Made by a program: the position numbers and the translations under genes
NCBI GenBank assembly: GCA_021153265.1
Contig: JAGKTU010000041.1
Coordinates: forward strand, 1 to 18,348
DNA length: 18,348 nt
From: Clostridia bacterium
GTDB lineage: Bacteria; Bacillota; Clostridia; Oscillospirales; Oscillospiraceae
Direction: 5' to 3'
Notes under the pieces: generated by a model
What the model was told of the DNA's origin: nothing
Seen by the model: the letters and a program-made list of their open reading frames with translations, nothing else
The model's database searches: none
Shown here: positions 7,261-13,287 of the stretch, in pieces
Position numbering within the stretch: position 1 is the first letter of the stretch
How the letters are laid out: each line of letters opens with the position of its first letter

Positions 7261-7397
7261 GCCAGTAGAAGAAAGACAAAGACAAGAAGAAAAAGAAGAA
7301 GTCCACCCTAGAGGCGGAGATATTCGCCATTCTGAACAAGAGTATGAAAGCGGCATTGGATATGGCTCTGGATGATATCTTTAAGGATTGGAAATAA
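7257..7397 (+). pseudogene. small lysine-rich gene with in-frame amber codon at codon 4
   Basis: The ATG at 7257 overlaps the preceding stop as ATGA. The frame reads M-S-Q-TAG and then continues open for 42 codons to TAA at 7395. The part after the TAG looks like a real protein: a KDKDKKKKKK run, then an amphipathic helix (TLEAEIFAILNKSMKAAL) and a C-terminal DDIFKDWK. Either the gene is inactivated by a nonsense change (CAG to TAG is one step), or translation restarts inside (ATG at about 7350), or the TAG is read through. The terminator at 7397 starts directly at the TAA, supporting this frame as the original last gene of the unit. Confidence 0.55.
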
Positions 7398-7470
7398 AAG
7401 CGGCGGAAGCCCCGGTTCACGAACGGTTCTCACACATGGGAGATCGTTGAACGGGCTTCCGCCGTTTTTT
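7397..7470 (+). terminator. long-loop intrinsic terminator
   Basis: AAAGCGGCGGAAGCCC pairs with GGGCTTCCGCCG followed by TTTTTT. The roughly 40-nt loop can itself fold (GAACG with CGTTG, GTTCTC with GGGAGAT). It closes the 7099-7397 unit. Confidence 0.85.
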
Positions 7471-7721
7471 CGTTATGTACCGTCTGACGGTTTCCATTTC
7501 TTCTGGCCGCTGCCAGCCATGAAAACCGTCTTTCAAAACAAAAAGGTCATTCCGTGGGAGTGTAGGCCACACCATATCGGCTTTTGTATGCAGAATATTT
7601 TTACTCCCGAAATGGGTGCCGGGGGTGTCCATTTAAACACATGGTTTCGACTACACTTCTGGATGGGTAAAATCCGCCACCAAGAGGCCGGAAAACTGGG
7701 AAAATCTGTCCACGAAACAGG
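7471..7721. other. gene-free stretch, possible decayed coding remnant
   Basis: No frame has a ribosome site. A short frame near the end (about 7645-7730) reads FDYTSGWVKSATKRPENW and looks protein-like but is blocked upstream by a TAA and has no start, so it may be the tail of a lost gene. Otherwise nothing is recognised. Confidence 0.3.
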
Positions 7722-7946
7722 TTAGCCCCTTTCGCTAACATCAGCCTCCCGCACATACTCCATAATGTCACCGGGCTGGCAGTCCAGTATTTCGCACAGT
7801 TGCATAATGGTATCGACGGTAACGCTGCGGTTGTTCACCAAGCTGTCCACCGTCTTAGGGTTGAGGTTGTAGGTTTTGCGGAGATCTACTTTCTTTAGTC
7901 CCTTCTGGCCCATAAGGTCAAAAAGCTTGGCATAAGAAACAGGCAT
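7722..7946 (-). CDS. HTH (Cro/CI-type, YozG-like) transcriptional regulator
   Basis: This 74 aa DNA-binding protein consists of little more than one helix-turn-helix (about residues 5-65): KLFDLMGQKGLKKVDLRK, then the recognition part NLNPKTVDSLVNNRSVTVDTI, ending in the family-typical LDCQPGDIMEYV. It resembles the small Xre/YozG-type regulators (COG3655-like). Start 7946 follows AAGGAGGAG with five bases between. Its own promoter has a 16-bp palindromic site across the -10, so it is probably autorepressed. The same kind of site covers the divergent promoter of the serine-recombinase operon. It is likely the master switch of that operon. Confidence 0.88.
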   Translation of the reverse strand: MPVSYAKLFDLMGQKGLKKVDLRKTYNLNPKTVDSLVNNRSVTVDTIMQLCEILDCQPGDIMEYVREADVSERG

Positions 7947-7961
7947 AATATCTCCTCCTTT

Positions 7962-7977
7962 GTACCATAAAGTATAC
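7962..7977. promoter_or_regulatory. operator O1 (overlaps -10 of the regulator gene)
   Basis: GTACCATAAAGTATAC fits the 16-bp pattern GTACC-N6-(G)GTAC shared by four sites between the divergent genes. It covers the -10 TATACT of the minus-strand promoter. Confidence 0.75.
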
Positions 7978-7999
7978 ACCATTTCAAGAGGGTTGTCAA
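7971..7999 (-). promoter_or_regulatory. promoter of the HTH regulator gene
   Basis: On the minus strand TTGACA (7994-7999), a 17-bp spacer and TATACT (7971-7976) form a near-perfect promoter. Confidence 0.85.
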
Positions 8000-8008
8000 C
8001 CTTACTAT

Positions 8009-8024
8009 GTACCAAAAAGTATAC
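8009..8024. promoter_or_regulatory. operator O2
   Basis: GTACCAAAAAGTATAC is nearly identical to O1 (14 of 16 bases) and in the same orientation, upstream of the regulator's -35. Confidence 0.7.
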
Positions 8025-8033
8025 AAATACTAT

Positions 8034-8049
8034 GTACCATCTTTGGTAC
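8034..8049. promoter_or_regulatory. operator O3 (most symmetric site)
   Basis: GTACCATCTTTGGTAC has perfect 6-bp arms, and 8-bp arms (ATGTACCA/TGGTACAT) if flanks are included. It lies upstream of the -35 of the operon promoter. Confidence 0.75.
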
Positions 8050-8058
8050 ATTCGTCAA

Positions 8059-8087
8059 TAGACATCGTGTACCTTTTATGGTACAAT
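8059..8087 (+). promoter_or_regulatory. promoter of the 8198-9404 operon with operator O4
   Basis: TAGACA (8059-8064), a 17-bp spacer and TACAAT (8082-8087) make a good promoter. Operator O4, GTACCTTTTATGGTAC (8069-8084), fills the spacer and enters the -10, so binding would block RNA polymerase. Confidence 0.8.
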
Positions 8088-8197
8088 ATCTTTGTAAATG
8101 AGAGGGGACAACAGAGGCCACCCGGTAAGCGACCCCCATATCAAACGCTACAACATGGGTGAACAAAACCAACCTACACCAAGAGGAGAAATGAAAA

Positions 8198-8476
8198 ATG
8201 TCTAAGATGGAACTGCTTACCAAGATCGAACTGCTGAACAAATACGAGGCTATGATGGAAGAACTCAAGGCCGAAGCTGACCGGGTACGGAACAGCATCA
8301 AGGCTGAGATGGAGGCCAGAGAGGTTGAAGAACTGATCGCCGGACAGTACATCATCCGCTGGACTTCCGTCCTCTCCAACCGCTTTGACAGCACCGCTTT
8401 CAAGAAGGTCATGCCGGAACTGTACAAGGCTTACACGAAGCAGACCGCCAGCCGCCGCTTCACCATCAGCGTATAA
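8198..8476 (+). CDS. hypothetical small phage/element-type protein
   Basis: This 92 aa protein has an N-terminal coiled-coil-like helix (ELLNKYEAMMEELKAEADRV) and a compact C-terminal half with VEELIAGQYIIRW and FDSTAFKKVMPELYKAYTK, ending SRRFTISV. I recall similar small proteins beside phage recombination genes (YqaJ type) in Firmicutes, but no function is known to me. It is the first gene of the operon controlled by O4. Start 8198 is nine bases after GAGGAG; a four-codon frame MKNV at 8191 overlaps the ribosome site and is ignored. Its stop overlaps the AAGGAGG of the next gene. Confidence 0.75.
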   Translation: MSKMELLTKIELLNKYEAMMEELKAEADRVRNSIKAEMEAREVEELIAGQYIIRWTSVLSNRFDSTAFKKVMPELYKAYTKQTASRRFTISV

Positions 8477-8488
8477 GGAGGGACAAGG

Positions 8489-8788
8489 ATGTATGTACTG
8501 CGGGAACTGTGGAGGGGAGAAATCTCCCCCACAGACCGCCGGGTGCGACAGGGCAGCGAATACCAGCAGCGGGCCGCAGAAGTCCGCAAACAGATGGCGG
8601 ATTTGGCTGCACTGCTGTCCCCGGAGGTCAAGGAACGGATGGAAGATATCAACGACCAAAAGCACAGTCTGGCAGTGCTGGCAGAGGAAGATGTATTCAT
8701 CTACGGCTTCCGGTTGGGAGCCAGGATGATGCTGGATGTGATTGGGGACTACGAAGGCCAGTTCTGCTCCCCAACAGAGGCGGGGTAA
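8489..8788 (+). CDS. DUF6809-like small protein
   Basis: This 99 aa protein has the pattern I associate with DUF6809: LRELWRGEISPTDR at the start, a central helical segment, and the characteristic EDVFIYGFRLGARMMLDV near the end. The function is unknown; the family is common in Firmicutes integrative elements and prophages. AAGGAGG precedes the ATG by a normal distance and overlaps the previous stop, so it is the second gene of the operon between the 92 aa gene and the serine recombinase. Confidence 0.78.
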   Translation: MYVLRELWRGEISPTDRRVRQGSEYQQRAAEVRKQMADLAALLSPEVKERMEDINDQKHSLAVLAEEDVFIYGFRLGARMMLDVIGDYEGQFCSPTEAG

Positions 8789-8816
8789 CTCCCCGCCACC
8801 AACAGGAGGAAAGACT

Positions 8817-9404
8817 ATGATATACGGATATGCCCGCTGCTCTACCAACGAAACCAAGCAGGACATCAACCGCCAAGTGCGGGAACTAAAAGCCGCCGGA
8901 GCGGAGGAAATCTTTCTGGAATACGAACACGGGGACAGCAAGGTGAAGGCCCAACAGTCGCAGATGTTCGCCCAGGCACAGGCCGGGGATACCATCATTA
9001 CATTGGAGGTTCCCCGTTTGGCACGAAGCACCCAGCAGCTTTGTGAAATCATTGACCGGGTGCGGGAGCGGCGGTTGTGTCTGGTTATCGTTGGCAGCAT
9101 CACTCTTGATTGCCGGGAGGGCCGGGCCGACCCCATGAGCGAAGCATTTCTCCAGATGGCAGGTGTGTTCAGCCAGTTGGAACTGGCGATGATAAGAGCA
9201 AGAGTTCGGTCTGGCATGGCGAACGCAAAAGCCAAGGGCAAGCAGATCGGGCGGCCGCAGGTAACGAAAGACCATGTTCCGGCAATCTTCCTCCGCCACT
9301 ATCCGGCCTATAAGACCGGGCATCTCAATATCAGCGAACTTTCCCGTGTGTGCGACCTCAGCCGCACGACCATCTATAAATACATTTCTCTTTTGGAAGC
9401 ATAA
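8817..9404 (+). CDS. serine recombinase (resolvase/invertase type)
   Basis: This 195 aa enzyme recombines DNA through a serine-DNA link. The catalytic domain shows YARCST with nucleophile Ser9, the VPRLARS segment (Arg67, Arg70) and the long helix FSQLELAMIRARVRSGM. The C-terminal GRP linker and helix-turn-helix (ISELSRVCDLSRTTIYKYI) bind the site. The length is that of small resolvases and invertases, not of large serine integrases. Start 8817 follows AGGAGG by eight bases; the open frame upstream overlaps the previous gene. It is the third gene of the repressor-controlled operon. Since a tyrosine integrase is present for insertion, this enzyme more likely resolves dimers, inverts a segment or regulates; I could not find its inverted target sites in the window. 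Confidence 0.92.
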   Translation: MIYGYARCSTNETKQDINRQVRELKAAGAEEIFLEYEHGDSKVKAQQSQMFAQAQAGDTIITLEVPRLARSTQQLCEIIDRVRERRLCLVIVGSITLDCREGRADPMSEAFLQMAGVFSQLELAMIRARVRSGMANAKAKGKQIGRPQVTKDHVPAIFLRHYPAYKTGHLNISELSRVCDLSRTTIYKYISLLEA

Positions 9405-9407
9405 GGA

Positions 9408-9435
9408 AACAGGGTGCCGGAATTGGCACCCTGTT
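9408..9435. terminator. hairpin between convergent genes
   Basis: AACAGGGTGCC pairs perfectly with GGCACCCTGTT around GGAATT. The T-run is short on both strands, so it is a plausible bidirectional terminator rather than a strong one. Confidence 0.7.
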
Positions 9436-9440
9436 CGTAT

Positions 9441-11093
9441 TTATTTAAGAGCAAGCATAAAGCCAAGGGCATTCGTCAGTTCTGCATTGACCTTAGAATA
9501 GTAGGCTGTAACGGTACTATTGTGTGCGATTACATTACTGTTCTTAGAAATATTCGCCATATATGTGTTCATATCAGTTGTATTCGCACGAATATCAGTA
9601 ATTGCTTCATAAGCTGCATCCATAGTGCTGTTCATCCTATCTAACGCATAATTCATTGCAGACAACTGATCGCAAATCATATACTGCGTCTGCCTAATCT
9701 TCTGCAAGGATTTTTCAATCTGTGCCAACTGTGTAATAATCATATTGGCTCGGCTTTCCATTTCATACAGATTGTATGCACCGCTGCTACCTTCCAGAGA
9801 AGTACACCGTCCGGCCATCAAGTATTCATAGAATGTAGACAATGCAACAATATCACGATACTTCTCAAAGACAATGTTTGCAGCATACAGAGTATTCCTT
9901 GCCTCATAAGTTTTTGTAAGCAGTTCCAAAGTATTCCCGATTTCATCTTCCAGCATAGCCAGCTTTGCCTTTTCGGGACAGACCTCTATCGCTTTTCCCG
10001 GAGTGCAACTGTTTAGCCTGCCACGAAGCTGGTCCATTTCCGCTTTTGCCTTTTGGAGTGCTTTTTCGGCATCTTGAACGGCAGTTTGATGTTTCCTGTT
10101 TGCCTCTTTAGTTTTGCGTTCTATTGCTGCCAGTCGTTCCCTACACTTTTGCTCATATTTCTTTAAGTCTTTTTCGTACTGTGCTTTTAGATTTTCGTTA
10201 TGTTCCAGTACTTTCTTCTTATTGAACAGCCCCGGCCTTACAAGTTGTGGCTCCGCAGGCTCAGTCAGCATTGGAATATCTATAATTTCCGGCGGATCTG
10301 ATTTACAGGATTCCAACTGTTCCGTTCGGTCCCTATACCGCTTAACTGCTTCATCGTATTGCTTCTGGAGTGATTTCTTTTGTTCCTTCGCTATGGCAAC
10401 CGGCTCATAGTTTACACGGCTCACATCCAGCATTGCCATGTACCGTTCGCCGTATAATACCTCAAGACGTTTTTTTAACAGCGTAATGTTGGATTCCATT
10501 TTTATTAAGTTGAAAATGTACTGTTTTAGCTGTTCTGGGTCAGCTTTGATAACGGAGATATTAGAAAATGTCGAATTGCTTACTAACGAATTGCATTGCG
10601 AACTAGAGTGGATGACATCAAGTTGAGCAGTATAGCCGAATTTGTGTTGTAATGAATCATAAGCTTTCTTAAACACATTAGCTACTTTCTCGTCATCGGT
10701 CTTGCCGAGGCCACTATGCCGATATTCGTTTTCTTTCCCGCATATAGGGCAAACAAACTTTGCATCCATCTCTGTTTGAGCGGCTTTCTTCTGCTTTTCT
10801 AATTCGGCCCGTATACGTTTACCCTCTTCAATAATATAGGAAGGAGTCTCTTTATCTTTATCATAATACTCGGGTGAAGCATAGGTAAAAAATAGTTCGT
10901 ATGTGTGCCAAATTCCGTACAATTCCGCACCACATTTCTCGCAAACACATCCTTCAACATCACACCATACTGTAACTCCATTATCAGTACCGTAGAGAGC
11001 CTTATTATGAGTAATATATTTATCCGCTTTTCTAAGGAATTGATATACTTCCTTAGAAGGCTCTGCACAAAGCTTATTTACCTGTATTCTCAT
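9441..11093 (-). CDS. zinc-finger / coiled-coil protein of unknown function
   Basis: I cannot assign this 550 aa protein to a named family. The N-terminal part has a Cys cluster (Cys44, 49, 51, 54) and a second knuckle CPICG (Cys115, 118, with His126 near), probably binding zinc. Residues about 235-262 and 290-362 are highly charged helices, likely coiled coil, separated by a Pro-rich hinge (267-288). The C-terminal part has a conserved-looking segment VALSTFYEYLMAGRCTSLEG and GAYNLYE (about 416-444), then long helices to the end. I recall similar C-terminal motifs in unnamed Firmicutes proteins. No signal peptide or membrane helix is present. Its ATG overlaps the stop of the 63 aa gene as ATGA, so the two are translationally coupled. 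The base composition is more AT-rich than the flanking genes. A structural, sensor or defence role is possible; the sequence does not decide. Confidence 0.8.
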   Translation of the reverse strand: MRIQVNKLCAEPSKEVYQFLRKADKYITHNKALYGTDNGVTVWCDVEGCVCEKCGAELYGIWHTYELFFTYASPEYYDKDKETPSYIIEEGKRIRAELEKQKKAAQTEMDAKFVCPICGKENEYRHSGLGKTDDEKVANVFKKAYDSLQHKFGYTAQLDVIHSSSQCNSLVSNSTFSNISVIKADPEQLKQYIFNLIKMESNITLLKKRLEVLYGERYMAMLDVSRVNYEPVAIAKEQKKSLQKQYDEAVKRYRDRTEQLESCKSDPPEIIDIPMLTEPAEPQLVRPGLFNKKKVLEHNENLKAQYEKDLKKYEQKCRERLAAIERKTKEANRKHQTAVQDAEKALQKAKAEMDQLRGRLNSCTPGKAIEVCPEKAKLAMLEDEIGNTLELLTKTYEARNTLYAANIVFEKYRDIVALSTFYEYLMAGRCTSLEGSSGAYNLYEMESRANMIITQLAQIEKSLQKIRQTQYMICDQLSAMNYALDRMNSTMDAAYEAITDIRANTTDMNTYMANISKNSNVIAHNSTVTAYYSKVNAELTNALGFMLALK

Positions 11094-11281
11094 TGTTTTG
11101 TCTGCTCCCTTTCTTCGGCTCTTGCACACAATTTGCATAATCCTACGGCACGACCATCATAGGCAAGTGCAGCATCGTAAGTATTGAAAAATTTAACATG
11201 GTCAGGCAAAGTCTTGGAGTGTCGGCAATATCCGGCTATATGTAGGCAATGCGTTTTTTCGTTGTAGACATATTTCTTCAT
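11090..11281 (-). CDS. small Cys/His protein, Ada-type metal-binding fold candidate
   Basis: This 63 aa protein has a pattern of metal ligands: Cys12, His14, Cys19, His21 (CLHIAGYCRH) and, after FFNTYDAALAYDGRAVGL, a Cys49-x2-Cys52 pair. The spacing and the F-x-T/S-Y-x-x-A core recall the Cys-rich N-terminal module of Ada-like and related small zinc domains, but this is a resemblance only. ATG at 11281 is preceded by a GGGGGG stretch six bases upstream, a tolerable ribosome site; the longer frame runs back into the operator. It starts the operon and couples to the 550 aa gene through ATGA, implying that the two products work together in a fixed ratio. Confidence 0.72.
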   Translation of the reverse strand: MKKYVYNEKTHCLHIAGYCRHSKTLPDHVKFFNTYDAALAYDGRAVGLCKLCARAEEREQTKQ

Positions 11282-11301
11282 CTCTAGCCCCCCAATATGC
11301 A

Positions 11302-11327
11302 GTATAGGCACATATATTAGCCTATAC
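11302..11327. promoter_or_regulatory. palindromic operator near the 63 aa gene
   Basis: GTATAGGC and GCCTATAC form perfect 8-bp arms around a 10-bp AT-rich spacer. It overlaps a minus-strand TATACT (11301-11306) upstream of the 63/550 aa operon. It is the likely target of the divergent XRE protein. Confidence 0.65.
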
Positions 11328-11350
11328 CGTTTATGTAATTCTATCAAAAT

Positions 11351-11388
11351 CGCCTATATAATTCAAGTATATTTTCACTACATAGGCG
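11351..11388. promoter_or_regulatory. second GCCTAT operator pair, upstream of the XRE gene
   Basis: CGCCTAT (11351-11357) and ATAGGCG (11382-11388) are inverted half-sites of the same sequence as at 11302. The left half-site overlaps a TATAAT (11357-11362) that can drive the XRE gene; the right one reaches the weak ribosome site before its ATG. Confidence 0.6.
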
Positions 11389-11396
11389 GTGATTCG

Positions 11397-11732
11397 ATGG
11401 ATTACTACAAGATCGGGCAGCAGATACGCAAAATCCGCAAGGCACACGGACTTTCCCAAGAGGAACTGGCTGAGATGGTCAATATCTCCACCACCCACAT
11501 GAGCCACATCGAAACAGGCAACACCAAACTGAGCCTGCCCGTGTTCGTGGACATTGCCGCCGCTCTGGAAGTCCGGGCTGACGATCTTCTGGACACCCCC
11601 GCCACCGCCGCCACCACCAGCACCTCCCTTGACGAAATTGCCGCCGTGCTGGAACGCTGCAACGCACAACAGGCCAAGGTCATTGCCGATGTAGTAAAGG
11701 CCACCAAATTATCAATGGACAAGCATTTCTAA
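11397..11732 (+). CDS. XRE-family transcriptional regulator
   Basis: This 111 aa repressor-type protein has an N-terminal Cro/CI helix-turn-helix (about 6-62; IGQQIRKIRKAHGLSQEELA, then MSHIETGNTKLSLPVFVDIA) and a short C-terminal tail with an Ala/Thr-rich linker and one helix that may dimerise. It diverges from the 63/550 aa operon, and the intergenic region holds two GCCTAT inverted pairs over both promoter regions, so it probably controls that operon and itself. The ATG at 11397 has only AGGCGG as ribosome site, nine bases away and part of the operator, suggesting a low level of synthesis. Confidence 0.88.
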   Translation: MDYYKIGQQIRKIRKAHGLSQEELAEMVNISTTHMSHIETGNTKLSLPVFVDIAAALEVRADDLLDTPATAATTSTSLDEIAAVLERCNAQQAKVIADVVKATKLSMDKHF

Positions 11733-11756
11733 AGGGCGGAAAACCGCCCTTTTCTC
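11731..11756 (+). terminator. intrinsic terminator after the XRE gene
   Basis: AAAGGGCGG, loop AAAA, CCGCCCTTT followed by TCTCTTTG, beginning at the stop codon. Confidence 0.85.
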
Positions 11757-11766
11757 TTTGCTTTTG

Positions 11767-11778
11767 GTATGATACAAT
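11767..11778 (+). promoter_or_regulatory. extended -10 promoter of the WYL gene
   Basis: TATGATACAAT contains TGn followed by TACAAT (11773-11778), an extended -10 that can work with a poor -35. It lies 30 bp before the start at 11808. Confidence 0.5.
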
Positions 11779-11807
11779 AGAGAAAACCGCCACGGGGAGG
11801 GGATATT

Positions 11808-13181
11808 GTGGAAGAATTTGAATATGAGGACGATTGGGACGAAGAAGAGGAAGAGGACGAAGAGGAAGGTTGGGGCCTATCCGCAGAAGAAATCCAAAAG
11901 CGGCTGCAACGGGTAAACCAAGAGCAGGACAAGCGGCAGGAGAAAAAAGAGGAAAAGGCGAAAAGGAAAAGAGGCAGACCCAAAGACCCGACGAAAGCAG
12001 CGAAAAAGGACAAGAAAAAGAAAGATCCCAATGAACCACCCAAGACCAAGCGTCCCAAGAGGCAAGGATTGAAGCTGCTGCTTATCCGGGACTATTTATA
12101 CAACGAGGCATCCAAAGAGAAACCAAAGAACGCTGACCACATCATGGAGTTCTTGAGGGAGAACTATGACATTGATATATCCGATAAAACAGTCTACAAC
12201 GATATTAAACGGCTAAGAAAAGATGTGGGTGTCCCCATTGTATATAGTGCCAAAGGTCACGGTTACTATATTGACGATAGACCGTATTCTCCCTCTGAAT
12301 TGCGGCTTATCATTGACTGCATCCGCAATGCTGAGTTTATCACAGAAGAGGATGCCGCCACCCTTACGAACTTAATCAAAGGATTGGCAAGTGTACCCGA
12401 CAGAGAACTGCTCTCCTATCAGCTTGAAGAAGATAACAAAAAGAGCGAAACCGGGGCAAGTGTTATCGAGAATATTCCATTGATTATAAAGGCAATCAAA
12501 AACAAGCGAAAAATCAGTTTCAATCGCTATCATTATGTAGCACAACGCACCACACATACATTCTTAAGCTCGATGGAATACATCGTCAGTCCCCATAAGC
12601 TGATACGGAAATCAAACAAGTACATCCTTGAATATGCAGAGGATTTGGATAACGGGGGCCAGCTACACCGTAAGATTGATGTAGCCATGTTGACAAACAT
12701 CCAAATACTGAATGCACCCAGCACATACCGGGAGTGGGAGCCGCTGCCCGGGCTACAAACAATAGACGAAACCCTTGACTGGGCTTTTGGCAAGAAACGG
12801 GCTATTACCATCCGTTTCCGCAAGGAAGTAATAGGCGATGTGCTTAACAGGGTAGGGAAAGATGCTATCATTGTCGATGTGGACGATCATCATTTCCAGA
12901 CAACCATAGTTGAACGAGCTACCCCCGAACTGACCTCTTGGATTGCTGGTTTTGGTTGCAAGGCGAAAATTATTAGTCCAACAGATGTCATAGATACAGT
13001 TATTCGCCGTGAGAAAATGCGTCTATATGACTATGAGCTTCTATGCAAGCGAGATTGGGAACCCATTTCCATTTTAACTGATGAAGAACTCAGCAGTCTG
13101 TCCTATGAGCAGAGCGACATACTTATGTATGACGAGGACAAATTGTTTCCACCGGAGTATACAGATAAAGGGGAGAAGTGA
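11808..13181 (+). CDS. WYL-type transcriptional regulator with acidic/basic N-terminal tail
   Basis: This 457 aa protein is unusual at its N-terminus. Residues 1-22 are almost all Asp/Glu, residues about 40-87 almost all Lys/Arg and include an AT-hook-like KRGRPKD. A winged helix-turn-helix follows (about 90-155; LLLIRDYLYNEAS, ISDKTVYNDIKRLRKDVG, GHGYYID), then a WYL-type sensor region (about 200-310; KRKISFNRYHY, EYIVSPHKLIRKSNKYIL, where YIL stands for the WYL triad) and a WCX-like C-terminus. WYL regulators sense ligands, often nucleic acid, and many control phage-defence loci. The start is GTG at 11808 with GGGAGG in front; the charged tail is in frame and has no better internal start. 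It is transcribed alone between two terminators. Its target is not evident. Confidence 0.85.
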   Translation: MEEFEYEDDWDEEEEEDEEEGWGLSAEEIQKRLQRVNQEQDKRQEKKEEKAKRKRGRPKDPTKAAKKDKKKKDPNEPPKTKRPKRQGLKLLLIRDYLYNEASKEKPKNADHIMEFLRENYDIDISDKTVYNDIKRLRKDVGVPIVYSAKGHGYYIDDRPYSPSELRLIIDCIRNAEFITEEDAATLTNLIKGLASVPDRELLSYQLEEDNKKSETGASVIENIPLIIKAIKNKRKISFNRYHYVAQRTTHTFLSSMEYIVSPHKLIRKSNKYILEYAEDLDNGGQLHRKIDVAMLTNIQILNAPSTYREWEPLPGLQTIDETLDWAFGKKRAITIRFRKEVIGDVLNRVGKDAIIVDVDDHHFQTTIVERATPELTSWIAGFGCKAKIISPTDVIDTVIRREKMRLYDYELLCKRDWEPISILTDEELSSLSYEQSDILMYDEDKLFPPEYTDKGEK

Positions 13182-13197
13182 TGACTTCTCCCCTTTT
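13167..13197 (+). terminator. intrinsic terminator after the WYL gene
   Basis: AAAGGGGAGAAGT and ACTTCTCCCCTTT pair perfectly around GATG, then TG. The stop codon of the WYL gene is within the hairpin. Confidence 0.85.
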
Positions 13198-13200
13198 GAT

Positions 13201-13287
13201 ATGCAGTTGATGATAGATGATGGTGACTTGATGGAAGATGATCCCCAGATGATGCGAGATGATGGCAATATGTTCATAGACGATTGA
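13201..13287 (+). CDS. possible 28 aa acidic micro-ORF
   Basis: A frame just after the terminator encodes 28 residues with a repeated M-x-DDG/D pattern (LMIDDGDLMEDD, MMRDDGNMFIDD). It has no ribosome site or promoter, and its DNA is a GATGATG-type low-complexity run, so it may be chance. It overlaps the 3' end of the integrase gene by 14 bp tail to tail. Confidence 0.15.
   Translation: MQLMIDDGDLMEDDPQMMRDDGNMFIDD

Noticed and set aside
7417..7632. 71-codon minus-strand frame
   Set aside because: It has no ribosome site and its 3' part runs through the terminator hairpin at 7397-7470.
8174..9241. 355-codon minus-strand frame across the recombinase operon
   Set aside because: It is antisense to three genes with proper ribosome sites and known motifs.
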